From Xiphias gladius (Eukaryota > Chordata > Actinopteri > Istiophoriformes > Xiphiidae): DNA of 64,000 bases. The notes beneath the pieces were generated by a model, which ran no database searches, was not told where the DNA came from, and saw only the letters and a program-made list of their open reading frames with translations. The stretch lies in NCBI RefSeq assembly GCF_016859285.1, contig NC_053400.1, forward strand, positions 14,692,546 to 14,756,545. Direction: 5' to 3'. Made by a program: the position numbers and the translations under genes. Of this stretch, positions 32,940-44,451 are shown one piece after another. The first letter of the stretch is position 1. Every line of letters starts with the position of its first letter.

Positions 32940-34400
32940 TTACAAGTATTTCCCATTTTTGTTATGACAGGAACATCCCCAGGGGCCTTAAAGAGGGCCG
33001 TGACAAAGAAGCACCAAAACATTGTCTCTGTCACTGTTATCACTCCAGATTTTTTGGTGCGTAGCCCAGGACAAAAGAAAAACATATGGCTCAGGTTACA
33101 AGAGGAAGTGTGACATCTGTCACATGCAATATTTGGATAGATTTCAGATGGTCAAGATTTTGAAAACAGAACTGTGTTATACCTTGAATTGCATAAGTCG
33201 TAGTCTTGCACAAGGCGTACTATAACATACACTGTACACAGCTTCATCCCACATTTGATCCAAGAAATCTATCCCCGGTTCCTGCTCCCAAGCAGTTCTA
33301 GGTCTGGCAACAGAATGACCATCGAAAGCCAATGGTTGTTCATATACCATATCCTGGATATGAAGGATTTCTGATGGGATTTTAGGGTAGAAAAAGTGAT
33401 CCCATGGCTAGTTAGTTGGGAGGGAAGTGCAGCATGGAAAAACAGAGGAGGCACATTTTCTAAATTGAAAGAAATGGAACAAGTGGGATGTAAGCAAATT
33501 AAAATCTGTGGATAGATCTGAGAAGTTAGAAAAAGTGCCATCTTTTTAAAGGTCTCTAAAAAGCTTAATGCTTCAACTCTGCCACAACATGTAATGGGAA
33601 ACCATGAGTGATGTGGGGAAATAGGTGATCAGGCATCACCAAGACATCAGGATGGAGGCTGACATAAACTTAAAATGATGTCTGAATTGAAACCAAATCC
33701 TAAGGGTAGACAGCACAACAGGGCTACTTTTAAAGCCAGAGAGCTGATTGGTACGGAGGAGATGAGCAGGGCCATCAGGGAAGATGAGGAACCTCCAACC
33801 TACGACATAACAACCCAGGAGACTGAAGCCAATAACTCAATTTGTGAATATGTGCTGACCAATAGTGGAGCAGAAAATTGGGTGAGGAAAGTCTGGCACT
33901 GAATTTAAATTTTTACAATGATGATTTCCTCACCCTGGGTGCCTTCCCACCGCACAAAAAGGTGGTAACAATTTGGTCCACAGATTAGAAAAAAACATTT
34001 GGGCAAAAACAAAGGTATACAGTGAAACAAAGAGAAATCTAGGCAAGACATTCATTTTTACCCCATTAATTCTATTTATCAGTGATAAAGGCAAGGAGTT
34101 CCAACTATGGAAGTCTGCCTTGACCTTGGTGACCAAGGGTAAGAAATTTCCCTAGATATATAAACCCTGACAAGCTGAGTTTGAAATTAATATCAGATTG
34201 TTTAAGTAACAAAGCCAATGAATTTATAGCAGTCAGAAGATTCACTTTATAACCCGAGAAGGACCCAAATCTCTTCAGCAAGGACTAGATTGACGTAATG
34301 CTAGTCAGTCACAGAAAGCAACAACTTCATTTCAATTCTAGCACGGGAGATGCCGTGGAAAGAGAGAAAGATGTTAATGCAATTGAAAGAGTTTCAATGG
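32940..34400 (-). mobile_element. Decayed L1-like non-LTR retrotransposon, reverse-transcriptase 3' part
   Basis: Read on the minus strand in order, with frameshifts and stops between: FGSFSGYKVN near 34260-34220, INSLALLLKQSDINFK near 34220-34170, WNSLPLSLINRINGVKMNVL near 34100-34040, DFLDQMWDEAVYSV near 33270-33230, CARLRLMQFKV near 33210-33180, and YPNIACDRCH near 33140-33110. This is the order of conserved blocks in the C-terminal half of L1-clade ORF2, ending in the cysteine motif. No intact frame survives. The short plus-strand ORF at 33675-33902 is antisense to it. Confidence 0.8.
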
Positions 34401-35100
34401 CCGTACAGTAATCCTTAATGTACGAGGACTCAGTCATCGGAAGAAGTTTTTGTTTTATGAAAAATAAGCAATTCCTTTTTAACAATACTTGGCAATCTCA
34501 GAAGTCAGGAACAGCCATGGCCTCACAATTTTCATGCAATTACAATATACTCTCCATGGGAAAAGTTCAATACACTAATTAATCATGCATAAATACAGAC
34601 ATTTTTAGACTAATTTCCTTATCTGAAAAGGTACAGAATGAGTTATAAATAAATGTCTGGGTTGACAGCCATTCTTTCAATATGTAAAAAGGGGGCCCGA
34701 CGGCTCTTTTTTTTTTTTTCTTGAGACCCCCTGGTGGCTTTGCAACTGGGTTCATGCATCACCTGGGGTATCATGTTAAGATGATGACTTGTATTGAAAG
34801 GTCTGTTTTTTTATTTGGCACTTGTCCATCCTTTGCTATGAGAAAGCATTTGCTATTGGACTAAGTGGTTTATGAAAAATGTATTTTTTATAAAACAAGC
34901 ACACAAGCATACACATTCAACAGTTAATTCATGTAAAAGACTGAGCACTGTGAGGAATTCAGCAGCATATATACTGTCAACTAAGAGTGATGAGCTAAAG
35001 CTAGGTATTTAGAACATTTTTATCAATATTACTGCCGAAATTTTGAAGCCATCCTCTTTGATTCACATTTTGAACAGCTTTTAAGATTAAAATCCAGTAC

Positions 35101-35510
35101 TAACAGATGGGTGACAAATTAAAGGAAAAACCAACACAAAGTGTCTTAGTCAGGGGTTAGGCCACCACATGTTGCCAGAACAGCTTCAATGCTCCTTGGC
35201 CTTGAACCTTCAAGTCTTTGGAACTCTGCTGGAGGGATGAACCCCATTCTACCAAAAGATATTCCCTCATTTGGTGTTTCGATGATGGTGGTGGAGAGCG
35301 CTGTCTTTACACGTCAGTCCAAAATCTCCCGTAGGTGTTCAGTTGCTTCGAGGTCTGGTGACTGCGAAGGCCATAGCATATGATTCACATCATTTTCATA
35401 CTCATTAAACCATTCAGTGACCCTTCATGCCCTACGGGTGGGGGCATTGTTATCCTGTTTCTCTACTCATTTATTCAGGTTTTTTCCATTAATTTGTCAC
35501 CCGTCTGTAC
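35101..35510 (-). mobile_element. Tc1-type mini-element with terminal inverted repeats and transposase C-terminal relic
   Basis: The left end ACAGATGGGTGACAAATTAA (35103 onward) is matched inverted by TTAATTTGTCACCCGTCTGT at about 35489-35508, with the inner AGGAAAAACC also mirrored. Between them the minus strand keeps a recognisable Tc1/mariner transposase end: WPSQSPDLEATEHLREILD, then GFIPPAEFQRLE and RSIEAVLATCGG. The rest of the transposase is missing. It sits directly downstream of pwwp3a. Confidence 0.8.
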
Positions 35511-35606
35511 ATGTACAGTGTGTTAAAAAAACGCAAAGGAGAGCCGAGTAAGTGCGCTGTGATTTATCATGGATTTCAAGGCACATAGATATGACTACAT
35601 TGCCAA

Positions 35607-35628
35607 AAAAAAAAAAAAAAAAAAAAAA
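35607..35628. repeat. Poly(A) run on plus strand
   Basis: About 22 consecutive A, just beyond the pwwp3a stop codon and therefore a poly(U) tract in its 3' UTR. Confidence 0.9.
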
Positions 35629-35653
35629 GAACAATACAAAAACACTCAGTCTT

Positions 35654-38600
35654 CTAATTGATGGGGTCAGGGAATGACGTAAGTGCAGTGTTCTGATGCT
35701 GTGATTTTTTCCTTATCTGCTGTTCAATCATCAAGTCAAACTCCTGTCTTTCTCTGGAAAAAAAAGAAAAAAATACAGTCATTGATCATATGCAGTATTT
35801 AATGTAAAAATGGTTCCTTTAATGGTTTAATTCAAACTCTTACCTGTTGCTTATACATCGTCCTTTTAGGTACTTTTCCTCTGCCTTTTTTACTGAGACA
35901 TTGTCCACCCCAGCTATGGCATAGATAATGGCCTGGACAGAAAGACAATGATTTTACAACACCTGCAACAACACTGTGAACTGCACATCAGGAAACACAC
36001 CATAAGCTACTATAATAGACAAATATAACACAAATGAGCGCTGATGAAAGCTTAAGCTCACCTCAGGAAGAAGCACATCTAGGACAAAAGGGACACGTTC
36101 CGAGGATTTCACCTCAGCGAGGCAGGTATCGGTGGCTATGGCTGTCGAGTGGAGCTCGTTTAGGTACCTATAGACCTGGTCCAACTGCTGGTCATCTTCC
36201 AGGTATGTGTTCACCACCCGTCTTCGATTGGCACTCAGAAAAGAGCGAAGCCATCTGGACTGCTGCTGCCCACGGATCACAGCCTGTAAGGAGAGTGATA
36301 TGGTAAGGGTGGATTTATTATCTAGCATGTCCTTTTTTAGTCTGACATACATGTATATGCCTATGAATATATTAACCACATTTGGTTTTTTAAAAATCTC
36401 ACAGAGGATGTCATTAGTTTCTCTTGCACGCATCGATAGCAGAGACTCCTATGTCAAATAAAAAATGAATGAACATATGTAGAAATCTAAAACAAATGTA
36501 TTGCTTTCATAAATATTCACCCATGTCTCTGTTTGTTTCAGCTTTGTACACCTGGGTGCACCTGTTTGTCTTTGCAAAACTGGTTGAGCTCTTGCCAGTT
36601 ACACATTTGTTGGGAGTGAACAGATATTTGGAATTTGCCGAAACCTCCTGACTTGACTGAGGTCAACACTCAGGACACTCGTTGTGGCCTCCATCACTTG
36701 CCCTACTGACATGGACATCTAGTTTTTTTTTAAGATGGCCTGTTCTGGTGGATTTATGATAGACCTTAAATGTAATCTGTGTAATTATTAAGTGCCTTCA
36801 GAATTTATCATTGATACTTTTCTTAAATCGGTACAATGGGTCTGGAATGTTGTCTTGACTTTCATGATGTAGTTTTTACCAGGCAACGGACTGACCACCT
36901 TCCTGTAACAGTTGTTTTACAGCAGTTTTACCGAAAAACCATGGGTCACACCTTGATTTCATGCAAGCGATCTCTACTTATGGATTTTTTTATGTGATAT
37001 ATTTGTATATTTATGTGCATAATATTTGTTGTTAATTAAGATCCATTTGTTTTTGCTTTCACATCAAAGATTTTTTTTTCTGTTAATAAGAGTCAAAAAG
37101 GCTTAATAATGTTCAGTGTTTAATTTTGTAAAACTAAGAATGAAAAAGCCCGATTGTGTTTCTCATTACATGAAAAACATTGGTGGGACACTGAAAAATT
37201 AATTTGATTGATTCCTTCAAATCATTGGTGATAGTTAAACATGTAGAACTGGTTCATCTCATCAAATAAAATAGCACTGACAGTGTTATAAACTGTAACG
37301 AATGGCACCTGGCTGGAGTATACGTCCATGCAAAACATCCAGTGATAATAATACTTTTTCACAGTACACAAATTTGAATGGCCAAGCCACTGCTAGGCGT
37401 ACCAAAATGTTTCTGAAGGGAAGCATTACCAACATGAATCTGGATTAAAGTGTATTGAGAAAGTATTTGCTTAATGCAAGAACTACTACAGCAATACAAG
37501 AGGCTTTATAAAGCCTACCAGAAGACGTCCTTCCACCATGCGCTGCTTGACGATAAAATGTACAAGCTTCTCATTAGCACGGTTGTGGGCGGCATGAGTC
37601 CGGTCTGGCAGCAGCCTCTTTGAACTCCTGCTGACCTCCCTCTGCTGGTCACTAAAGGAGTCCTCCATATGACTGTCACACAGCTCCTCCATTATTGTAT
37701 CACTGGTGATGGTCAGTCTCTCTGAGGCTGCCAGCGGGTACTTCCTCCTCACTGGATAGCCTGGAATAGTTAAAAACAAACAGTAAAGAGCATTGCCAGG
37801 ACCAAGTGGGGCTGCAAATGTACTCAAGAAGCCTAATATTCTGTGGTGCCATGTTAATGAATGTCATATAACAAAACTTACTCATGTCATGAGCAAAGTA
37901 CTCAATGAAGGAGCCAGAAAATGAGCCACACGCTACAAAGACAAAACATGATTAATTAAGCAATTAATTCTACAATATCAGAACAACACTGTTTCCATAA
38001 AATGCATGTAAATATAATGTATAATAATATAATAATATGTAAATATGGGAGTGTCCTACATCTGTTTCTGTCTGCATAAGCATCAAATGGACAATACTTA
38101 CCAATCCGTATTCTGTAGTCTGCTATGAGCTCCATGGACCACTCAATTGCAGTATCATACTTTTCTTTGGCTTTGCACTATGACAAAACCAATATGAGAG
38201 ACAGAGATAGTCTGCCACTATGTCAGAAAAATACTGTTTTCAGAAAATCCAGTGTATAATTTCTGAGCAACTCTTACCACCAGCTCATCAGTTTCTGTAC
38301 AGTCCAAAGGCTTCAGGGTTTTCAGAGCCACAGAAAACCTTCAAGAACAAAAACATACAAGTAAAACTAAATTCCTGATGATTTAAACATTAACTGCAAT
38401 TTGCTCAGTAATGTTTTGTTTAACTATCTGGATTTGTGCAGCCAGGTTTAATGACATCACATCAGACTGTGAGGGGTTTTTTACTGCAACATCTAGTTTC
38501 ACAGGATGGCTACATGACCTGCATTCATTTTAACTCATTTTTAGACACCACTGTTGGCTATCCCCAAAAGCCACACGCTGTCTTCAGGATCAGAAATTGT

Positions 38601-40437
38601 GACCCGCAGAGACTCTCTATGGCCTAGGGACCCTCACAGCCTATAGTGCAATCATATACACTTTAAAAGTGCAGAGGCATTAATCAACAGAGCAGTGAGA
38701 AAATACATTTTATTTCCTACCCTTTCTTTTTGTGAATCATTGGGTCATCAATGAACATGATGCTGGCTTTTTTCTGCTTACGGTTCACACTTTTTACCTG
38801 CAGAGAAATATAGTTAACATTTTAAAACCATTAGAGCTAGGAATTTACTAGCTCAAGCCTCTCTAATGTGAGGAATTGCTGATTCTCTGGATGTAGGCAA
38901 AAATCTTAGTGAGAAATTGTGCATTGTTCCATCAAAAAACTTTTATAAAAGCGTGTGCTAATGCGAAACCCATGATCCATGCAGGTTTTTGCACTCACCA
39001 ATGCAGGCCAGAATGGATAACTTCTAAATTTGTACCACACAAATGCCCCTTCTGTAATGGAGGGGGGCTCTGAAACACAATAGTACAAACAATCCACTTA
39101 AAATATACAGCATGTATACATAGTCCAGTCCATATTTAGTCCTTGTAGAGGTTATCTGCATTCAGTCACTGCAGTCTCTCTCACTTTTGTCCATCTGCAT
39201 CAGGAAACTTGGTAGCTCCTCCTCTTCCTCATCACTTCCCTCATCTTCCTGGAAAAACAAAGATGGCAGCTGTTCCTCATGGTGACTCAGCTCTATTGAT
39301 AGATCTGAAGACAGCAAAGACTCATCTTTTTGGTGGGTGGGGGATGTAGAGGAAAAGCAATAATACAGAATTAGAGCAGATCATTTTACTCACCTAAAAG
39401 ATTTATAATGGGAGATTATCTATCAGCAGTAGTTACTAGCCTAACAAAAATGAGTCCATACAGAGCATAACATTTTTAAGACGGATTTTGTAAAACTTGT
39501 GATTGTGCACAATTTATTATACGCTAGAATGAGGAGGTGATGACTTCCTACAACACACCATGTCTTAAAAGCATCATGTTGTCTCCGCATGAGACGAACA
39601 GTAAGGAGACACTACCTTGCTCTGCTCCATCAGGCGTCTTAAGTTCAAATCTTGGTCTAGAGCGTTTGGATGACCGAGAATTGGTATCCCTCGGTAAATT
39701 CCCTCTCTCAATCTGCAGCCTCTTGCTGCGCCGGCACTTGGCTTGTAGTCCATTGGTTTTACTGCAGGTCTGCGTTTGCTCTTTCGTCACCCTTTTTCTG
39801 ACTTGTCTTGGCTGGGTAGCATGACGCCTGTTGCATTTTCTTTGATTTTTTGATTCGCAGCATGGTGAATCTACCTCTGATGTCTACAACAAAACAGATG
39901 TTAAAGGAGTTCAATATCATCTCTGGGGTCAAAATACAGAAACAATATTTATCAGTAAAAAAAAATTATCAAACACCTTTAATTGAGTGATGACTTCAGT
40001 GTATTCTAGCTCTGCTTGTTTTGTTCCAGGAGGGGACTTTGAGATATTGGACAGGTTGTCAGTGGAGGTGCTGTGTACTTGTGTGGGGGGCCAACAGACT
40101 TCCTGTGTCTGTCTTGTTTGTCTCCTGCTTCTTTTTGGAGTACTTGTTAAGGAACATGCTGAGGACTGGTTAAAAATGGCAAAATCACTGCCTGGCACAG
40201 CATTTGATTCCTCTGTGACTGGAGATGAAACAGTGTCTGAGGTGACTTTATTTGCTGGAGTCCTCTTAGGTTCCCTTTTTCTTGCTTTCCGCGGTCCACC
40301 TGAAAGATCATTCATAGTCGTATTTCCACTGTCATTTGATGTTGCTTCTTACCCAGATTTAGCAGAGTACCAAAAGCATTTTAATTGCTTACAAAAATCA
40401 GAAAGTGAATAAGATTATATGTTGGGTTACCTTTCAT
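35654..40437 (-). CDS. pwwp3a: PWWP domain-containing protein of the MUM1/PWWP3 family, complete coding region
   Basis: Chromatin-associated PWWP protein; the mammalian relative MUM1 (PWWP3A) acts with 53BP1 in the DNA-damage response. Thirteen coding exons join without a break into 1728 bases (575 residues plus stop): 40437-40431, 40299-39977, 39883-39616, 39325-39185, 39069-38999, 38797-38721, 38338-38278, 38177-38102, 37932-37882, 37760-37519, 36283-36062, 35932-35844, 35753-35654. The N-terminal 250 residues are basic and low in complexity, with RRSKRLQ-type clusters. The PWWP core FRSYPFWPALV starts near residue 260. The C-terminal half (ALKTLKPLDC, GSFSGSFIEYFA, RWLRSFLS, FVLDVLLPEAI) matches MUM1-family order, including RERQEF before the end. 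The start exon contributes only ATG AAA G. PWWP3A and PWWP3B paralogues are hard to separate without a tree; I chose 3A on length and order. Human AHCTF1 does not neighbour MUM1, so this position differs from human. Confidence 0.85.
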
Positions 40438-42331
40438 TGTTGGCGTAGTCCTCTCGCTGGAGAGATTTCCCTTGAGCTCATTGGTTCAGAAGTCTATTGA
40501 AGTATCAAGATGTGAGATTTATCAGGGCAGATTTCCTTCACCTGGGTATGTGAGTCTCCTGCGCTGGCCCTAGGGCCTGACAGACAGGTGAGAGGATTAC
40601 CGGCTGTGTGACAGGAACGAGAAATATAGGAAATACTGTTGGGCCTGTTTGCCCTACCTAGTAAACTGTACTTTCGCGCTAGCGTTAGGCCATGTCGACA
40701 GTGAAGGGAATGTCACTTTCACACTGCGTTCATTATTTACATCTTCTTACGCCAGGTAAAATGAACGTACGGGAAAGCCCGTTGCCACGGAAACAGGATC
40801 AAAACATGCCTCGTACATTTAAAAACCAACTCACCGACTTAGTTATGTTGTTATGGCGTTAGAAAGTAATTTGCTTGCGTCGAAGATAAACATCAGATAT
40901 ACAAGGGTGCACCCCCCGCGACGTTACTGCAAGAAAGTTCAACAGTTCAGCTCATGTTTTCACAGAAGACCTAGCATTAAAGTGTGCAGCAATTTATAAC
41001 GCCATCAATATCACACACACGCGAAAACACCAAGCTAAACCACCGCAACAGCAAGGTTAAATGTTTCAAGTGATGCAGTGGAACACACTACGACATGAGC
41101 TGCGGGCTAACACGGTAGCTGGACAGAGGCAAGACAACTTAACGCTAACGGGCTGCTAGCAAACAAGTAAACACGACATCGTTTACTTTTCACTTTAGCG
41201 TGCTAGTAAACACCCACAAAAATCTCGAGCACTGAAAACAGCGACTGTTGTTTATTGCTTAGCCCACAGCGTGACATAACAAACAAGAAGACGTCCTTCA
41301 GAGTTAGGTTTGCACGAATCTTAATGCAAGTTTTGTGTCAGCTACATCTGTTACTCAGCGCAACCCACAAACACTAACGTCAGGCACAAGAAAAACATTC
41401 AGTGCAGCAGTAAGGGACATGTACGTCTCCAAAACTAGGAGGTGAAACCATGCGAGTGACTGACAAGTTTTACCTCGGCCAAAACGAAATAGTAACTGAT
41501 GTAAAACTAGCCACTCACCTTAAAAATCTTAAATTCAGCCTACTGTTTGGATAGTTAACTACCAACTTCAGTGTAGTGAGGACTTAGGGTATCACCGCGC
41601 CTGCAGAGATTCACTGCTAAACAACGTTGTTTCTCGCGGACTAAAAAAAAAAAGACTTCCAATTTGCGATAAAGTGTTTAAATGTTTAGTGTAGTGAAAC
41701 CAACAAGCACACACAGTTCCTCTGCGAGCAGAGACTACTACTACCTTGTTGTTGGCAGTACTCAAGGCTCGTAAACCAGTACTAAAGACGAGTACTGCCA
41801 CCTACTGTACTGGAGTGCGTAGAATCATCTGACCACTGGTCATAAATGGAGGTTTAGAGCCGAAACCACAGGTCGTCGTTTGTTCGTTTTTTTTGCAAGA
41901 AAGAAGCAGCTGCCACCTTACCTCTGTTTTGTTTTCTCTCCACCTATGCCTAGCCCTCTCAAGCTCCATTCCTGCCTGTCGTCTAACTTTGACTTTGCAA
42001 TAAAATGCATCTGTTTTACATCAAACAGTAGGCTACTGGTTTTCACAAAATCGAAAAGACAAATATTTGAAGACCTATTTTCTGTTAATGCAGTGTAGAG
42101 TTAAAACTACATGCTTAAGTCTTACTGTGTCCTATATGCCAGATACTATATCACCGTGTTTCAACAACCTTTTTTCTGTGATGCCTTTTTTTTTTTTTTT
42201 TTGCCTCCCATTCCTTCTGCCACTCTTACAAATAACTATATACCAGTCTTTGCCAAATTTTCTTCATGTCAATTCAGTCAACATCTACAAATGCAGCGGC
42301 CAAGCAAAACTGTCTTATGAACATTATTTGC
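40438..42331 (-). promoter_or_regulatory. pwwp3a: pwwp3a 5' leader and promoter region
   Basis: Unique, moderately GC-rich DNA upstream of the first coding codons, with no coding frame. It contains an RFX-like motif (separate entry) and, immediately before the start, a possible 15-codon uORF. The transcription start is not identifiable; the block 41400-41800 also looks promoter-like because repeats are absent. Confidence 0.4.
40781..40794. promoter_or_regulatory. RFX X-box-like motif GTTGCCACGGAAAC
   Basis: Matches the RFX family pattern of two inverted half-sites (GTTGCC and GGAAAC) around a two-base centre. Located about 345 bases upstream of the pwwp3a ATG. The motif is seen directly; binding is inference. 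Confidence 0.45.
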
Positions 42332-42676
42332 ACTCAGTAGCCAGTTTATTAGGCACACATAGATAAAACTACTAGGATGTTGTTTGTGGCGCGGTTAAAC
42401 TGTATTGCATTATACAAAGATATGTTGCTATTGTACCGCCTACCCTCAGTGATACTAGTCGTGTGGACAAAATAATAGAAAAATCTGTCGGTGTAATGCT
42501 ACACAAATTAACAGCACCATAAACTACATCCTCCAAAATGATCATGCAGTTTGATCATCTCCCGTCTAAAAAGGTTTCAAGAGAAACTGAACAATATAAA
42601 CTGGGATTTATTACAGTACTGTTGGATTGGACTGACGTAGTTTTATCCAGGTCTACCTAATAAACTGATCACTAGT
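42332..42676. mobile_element. TIR mini-element (Tc1-like MITE)
   Basis: Left end ACTCAGTAGCCAGTTTATTA is mirrored at the right end by TAATAAACTGATCACTAGT, sharing CAGTTTATTAGG exactly in inverted orientation. The 345-base interior has no coding capacity. The ends resemble those of a fish Tc1-like transposon family whose termini read CACT..GGCCACTTTATTAGG. Confidence 0.7.
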
Positions 42677-43660
42677 AGAGGGTTACTTAAGTGCAGAAAA
42701 CAAACAAACAAACCAACAAATTTCTGTATGTATTTCTGCAATATAGTTTGTGTGACATTAACATTTTATGTGGCCTTTTTAAAATTTCACACAAGATTTG
42801 ATATTCCTTAATGCTGCAAACCGTAACAGTTGAAATTTCTATAAATTCAGATAGAAATCTGAAAAAAATGGCACCATCACCATAAACATTTTTCAAGCGG
42901 TCTCGAGATGCCATTTGCTCTCTCAGCTGTATGTCTCCAGCAATAACTTTGTGACAACAGCAGGGGGCACTGTGTAGCCACTTATATACTGCTCTCCATT
43001 GCAATACAATGGTTCCTTAAGTGAGTTCATACAGGGGTGTCTCCTCCATCAGAAGTTTAGAAGTTAATGCAGAGGTTTCAGGGCGCTTTTCATATATCAG
43101 TACCCTACTTCATTAAAAGAAGTTCCCAGAGGTTTAGCCAGGATTTTATAAACTACGAGGCCATGATACACCAATGCAGCCCCCTGGATCCTAAAATGTT
43201 AAATGTTTTAGTTGTGTGGGTTTTCCCGAATTTCATTCATTCAGTTGACTGTTAATTAGGTGATATTTTCTGCAAATGTGTCTAAATTTTGACATAAAGG
43301 TCTAAATGCTGTTTTCAAGACTGCCAGGAATCAAATTCCAGCAGGGAAATGATTAATATTTTTGTTTTCGTTGGCCTGAAAGTATCTTAACTAAATGATA
43401 TTCCATGTAGCAATACTGGAATCAGTCTAAAATTACCCCATGTGTTAGTTTATTTTAACTGTGTAGTGCAAGACCTCAGTGTCCTCAATGCTACAGCCAT
43501 GGAAGTGCCCCTTAAATTATAGTAGGCCTACGTACAGGTGTCTCAGGTTCTAGCTTTAAGATTAACTGATTATCCTAATAACGACATCCTAAAGTATTGT
43601 GACAATTCTCTAAAGAAGCAGCAGTCCACCTGCCACTCAGCTGGAACCTCTGGATGTGTA
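42677..43660. other. Intergenic sequence upstream of kif26b
   Basis: AT-rich and without exons. Nothing beyond short simple A/C-rich runs near 42700 is recognised. Confidence 0.4.
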
Positions 43661-43680
43661 TTGGCCTGTGGTCGTTGAGG

Positions 43681-43700
43681 GGCTGGGCGGCCCCGCCCTT
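43681..43700 (+). promoter_or_regulatory. kif26b: GC-box pair, probable kif26b core promoter
   Basis: GGGCGG directly followed by CCCCGCCC gives two opposed Sp1/KLF-type sites in an otherwise AT-rich neighbourhood. They lie about 750 bases upstream of the kif26b ATG, where GC content rises sharply. No TATA box is seen. Confidence 0.45.
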
Positions 43701-43995
43701 ATCCAGATGTGCGCCTCTCTCCTTCCTCAGTCCACTGCTGGCTTCAGCAGAGTGCGGAGCCTCGGGAAGTCAACAGGAGGGTGCGCGTAGTAACACTTAA
43801 ACTACAAACAGCGAGGGACTGGCGCCTTTCAGCTGTGGTCTGCACCAGCTAGATGTTATTCGATCTAATGAGTCGAGACTTGGTCTTCAGCCAATGAGAC
43901 TTGAGCCGTGCGTTTGGAAGTTGTCCCGTTTTTTTTTTTGTTTTTTTTTTTGGTTTTTGTTTTATTTCAGCTGGCCAGCCTCAGACGCAGAGCTG

Positions 43996-44376
43996 ATGGA
44001 GGGAGGCAGGGCTGAGCGCGCTGCCAGTCCGGAGCGCTGTTGAGCAGAGACCCCCATTCAGCGCAGAGCTGACTCTGCTGACAGGGAGCGGTCTGCCTTC
44101 ACGCACGACCTGTGTGAATCCTCAGTCCGCTTTTTACAAGTGATTCGAGGGCTCTCTCTACAAAAGCAGCAACCCTTGGAGAGAAGAAAACAAAACCATT
44201 TCGGTTTTATTTATTTATTTATTTATTTTTGTTCGTTTGTTAGCGGCGGAATGGGGATGTGACCGGTTGCCACATCCACTTGGAAGTGGCGTGAGGGTGC
44301 CTCCAGATTGAGAAGGGCAATCTGCAGGGGCGTGTAGTTAATTGAAATCGACCGGGTGGTCTCTTTTTGAATGTGA
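43996..44376 (+). promoter_or_regulatory. kif26b: Upstream ORFs and start-stop elements in the kif26b leader
   Basis: A 15-codon uORF runs from ATG 43996 to TGA 44043. Two minimal ATG-TGA start-stop units lie at 44257-44262 (nested in ATGGGGATGTGA at 44251) and 44371-44376, the last 76 bases before the main ATG. They apply only if the transcript starts upstream of 43996, which the GC-box position suggests. Confidence 0.5.
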
Positions 44377-44451
44377 CGCAGCAGCAGCGGCAGCAGAGGT
44401 TCTTTTCTCCTTTCCTCTCCTCTCCTCCTCCCCCCTTCTCTCACCTCCAAC

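Noticed and set aside
33675..33902. 75-residue plus-strand ORF
   Set aside because: Lies antisense within the L1-like relic and resembles no known protein.
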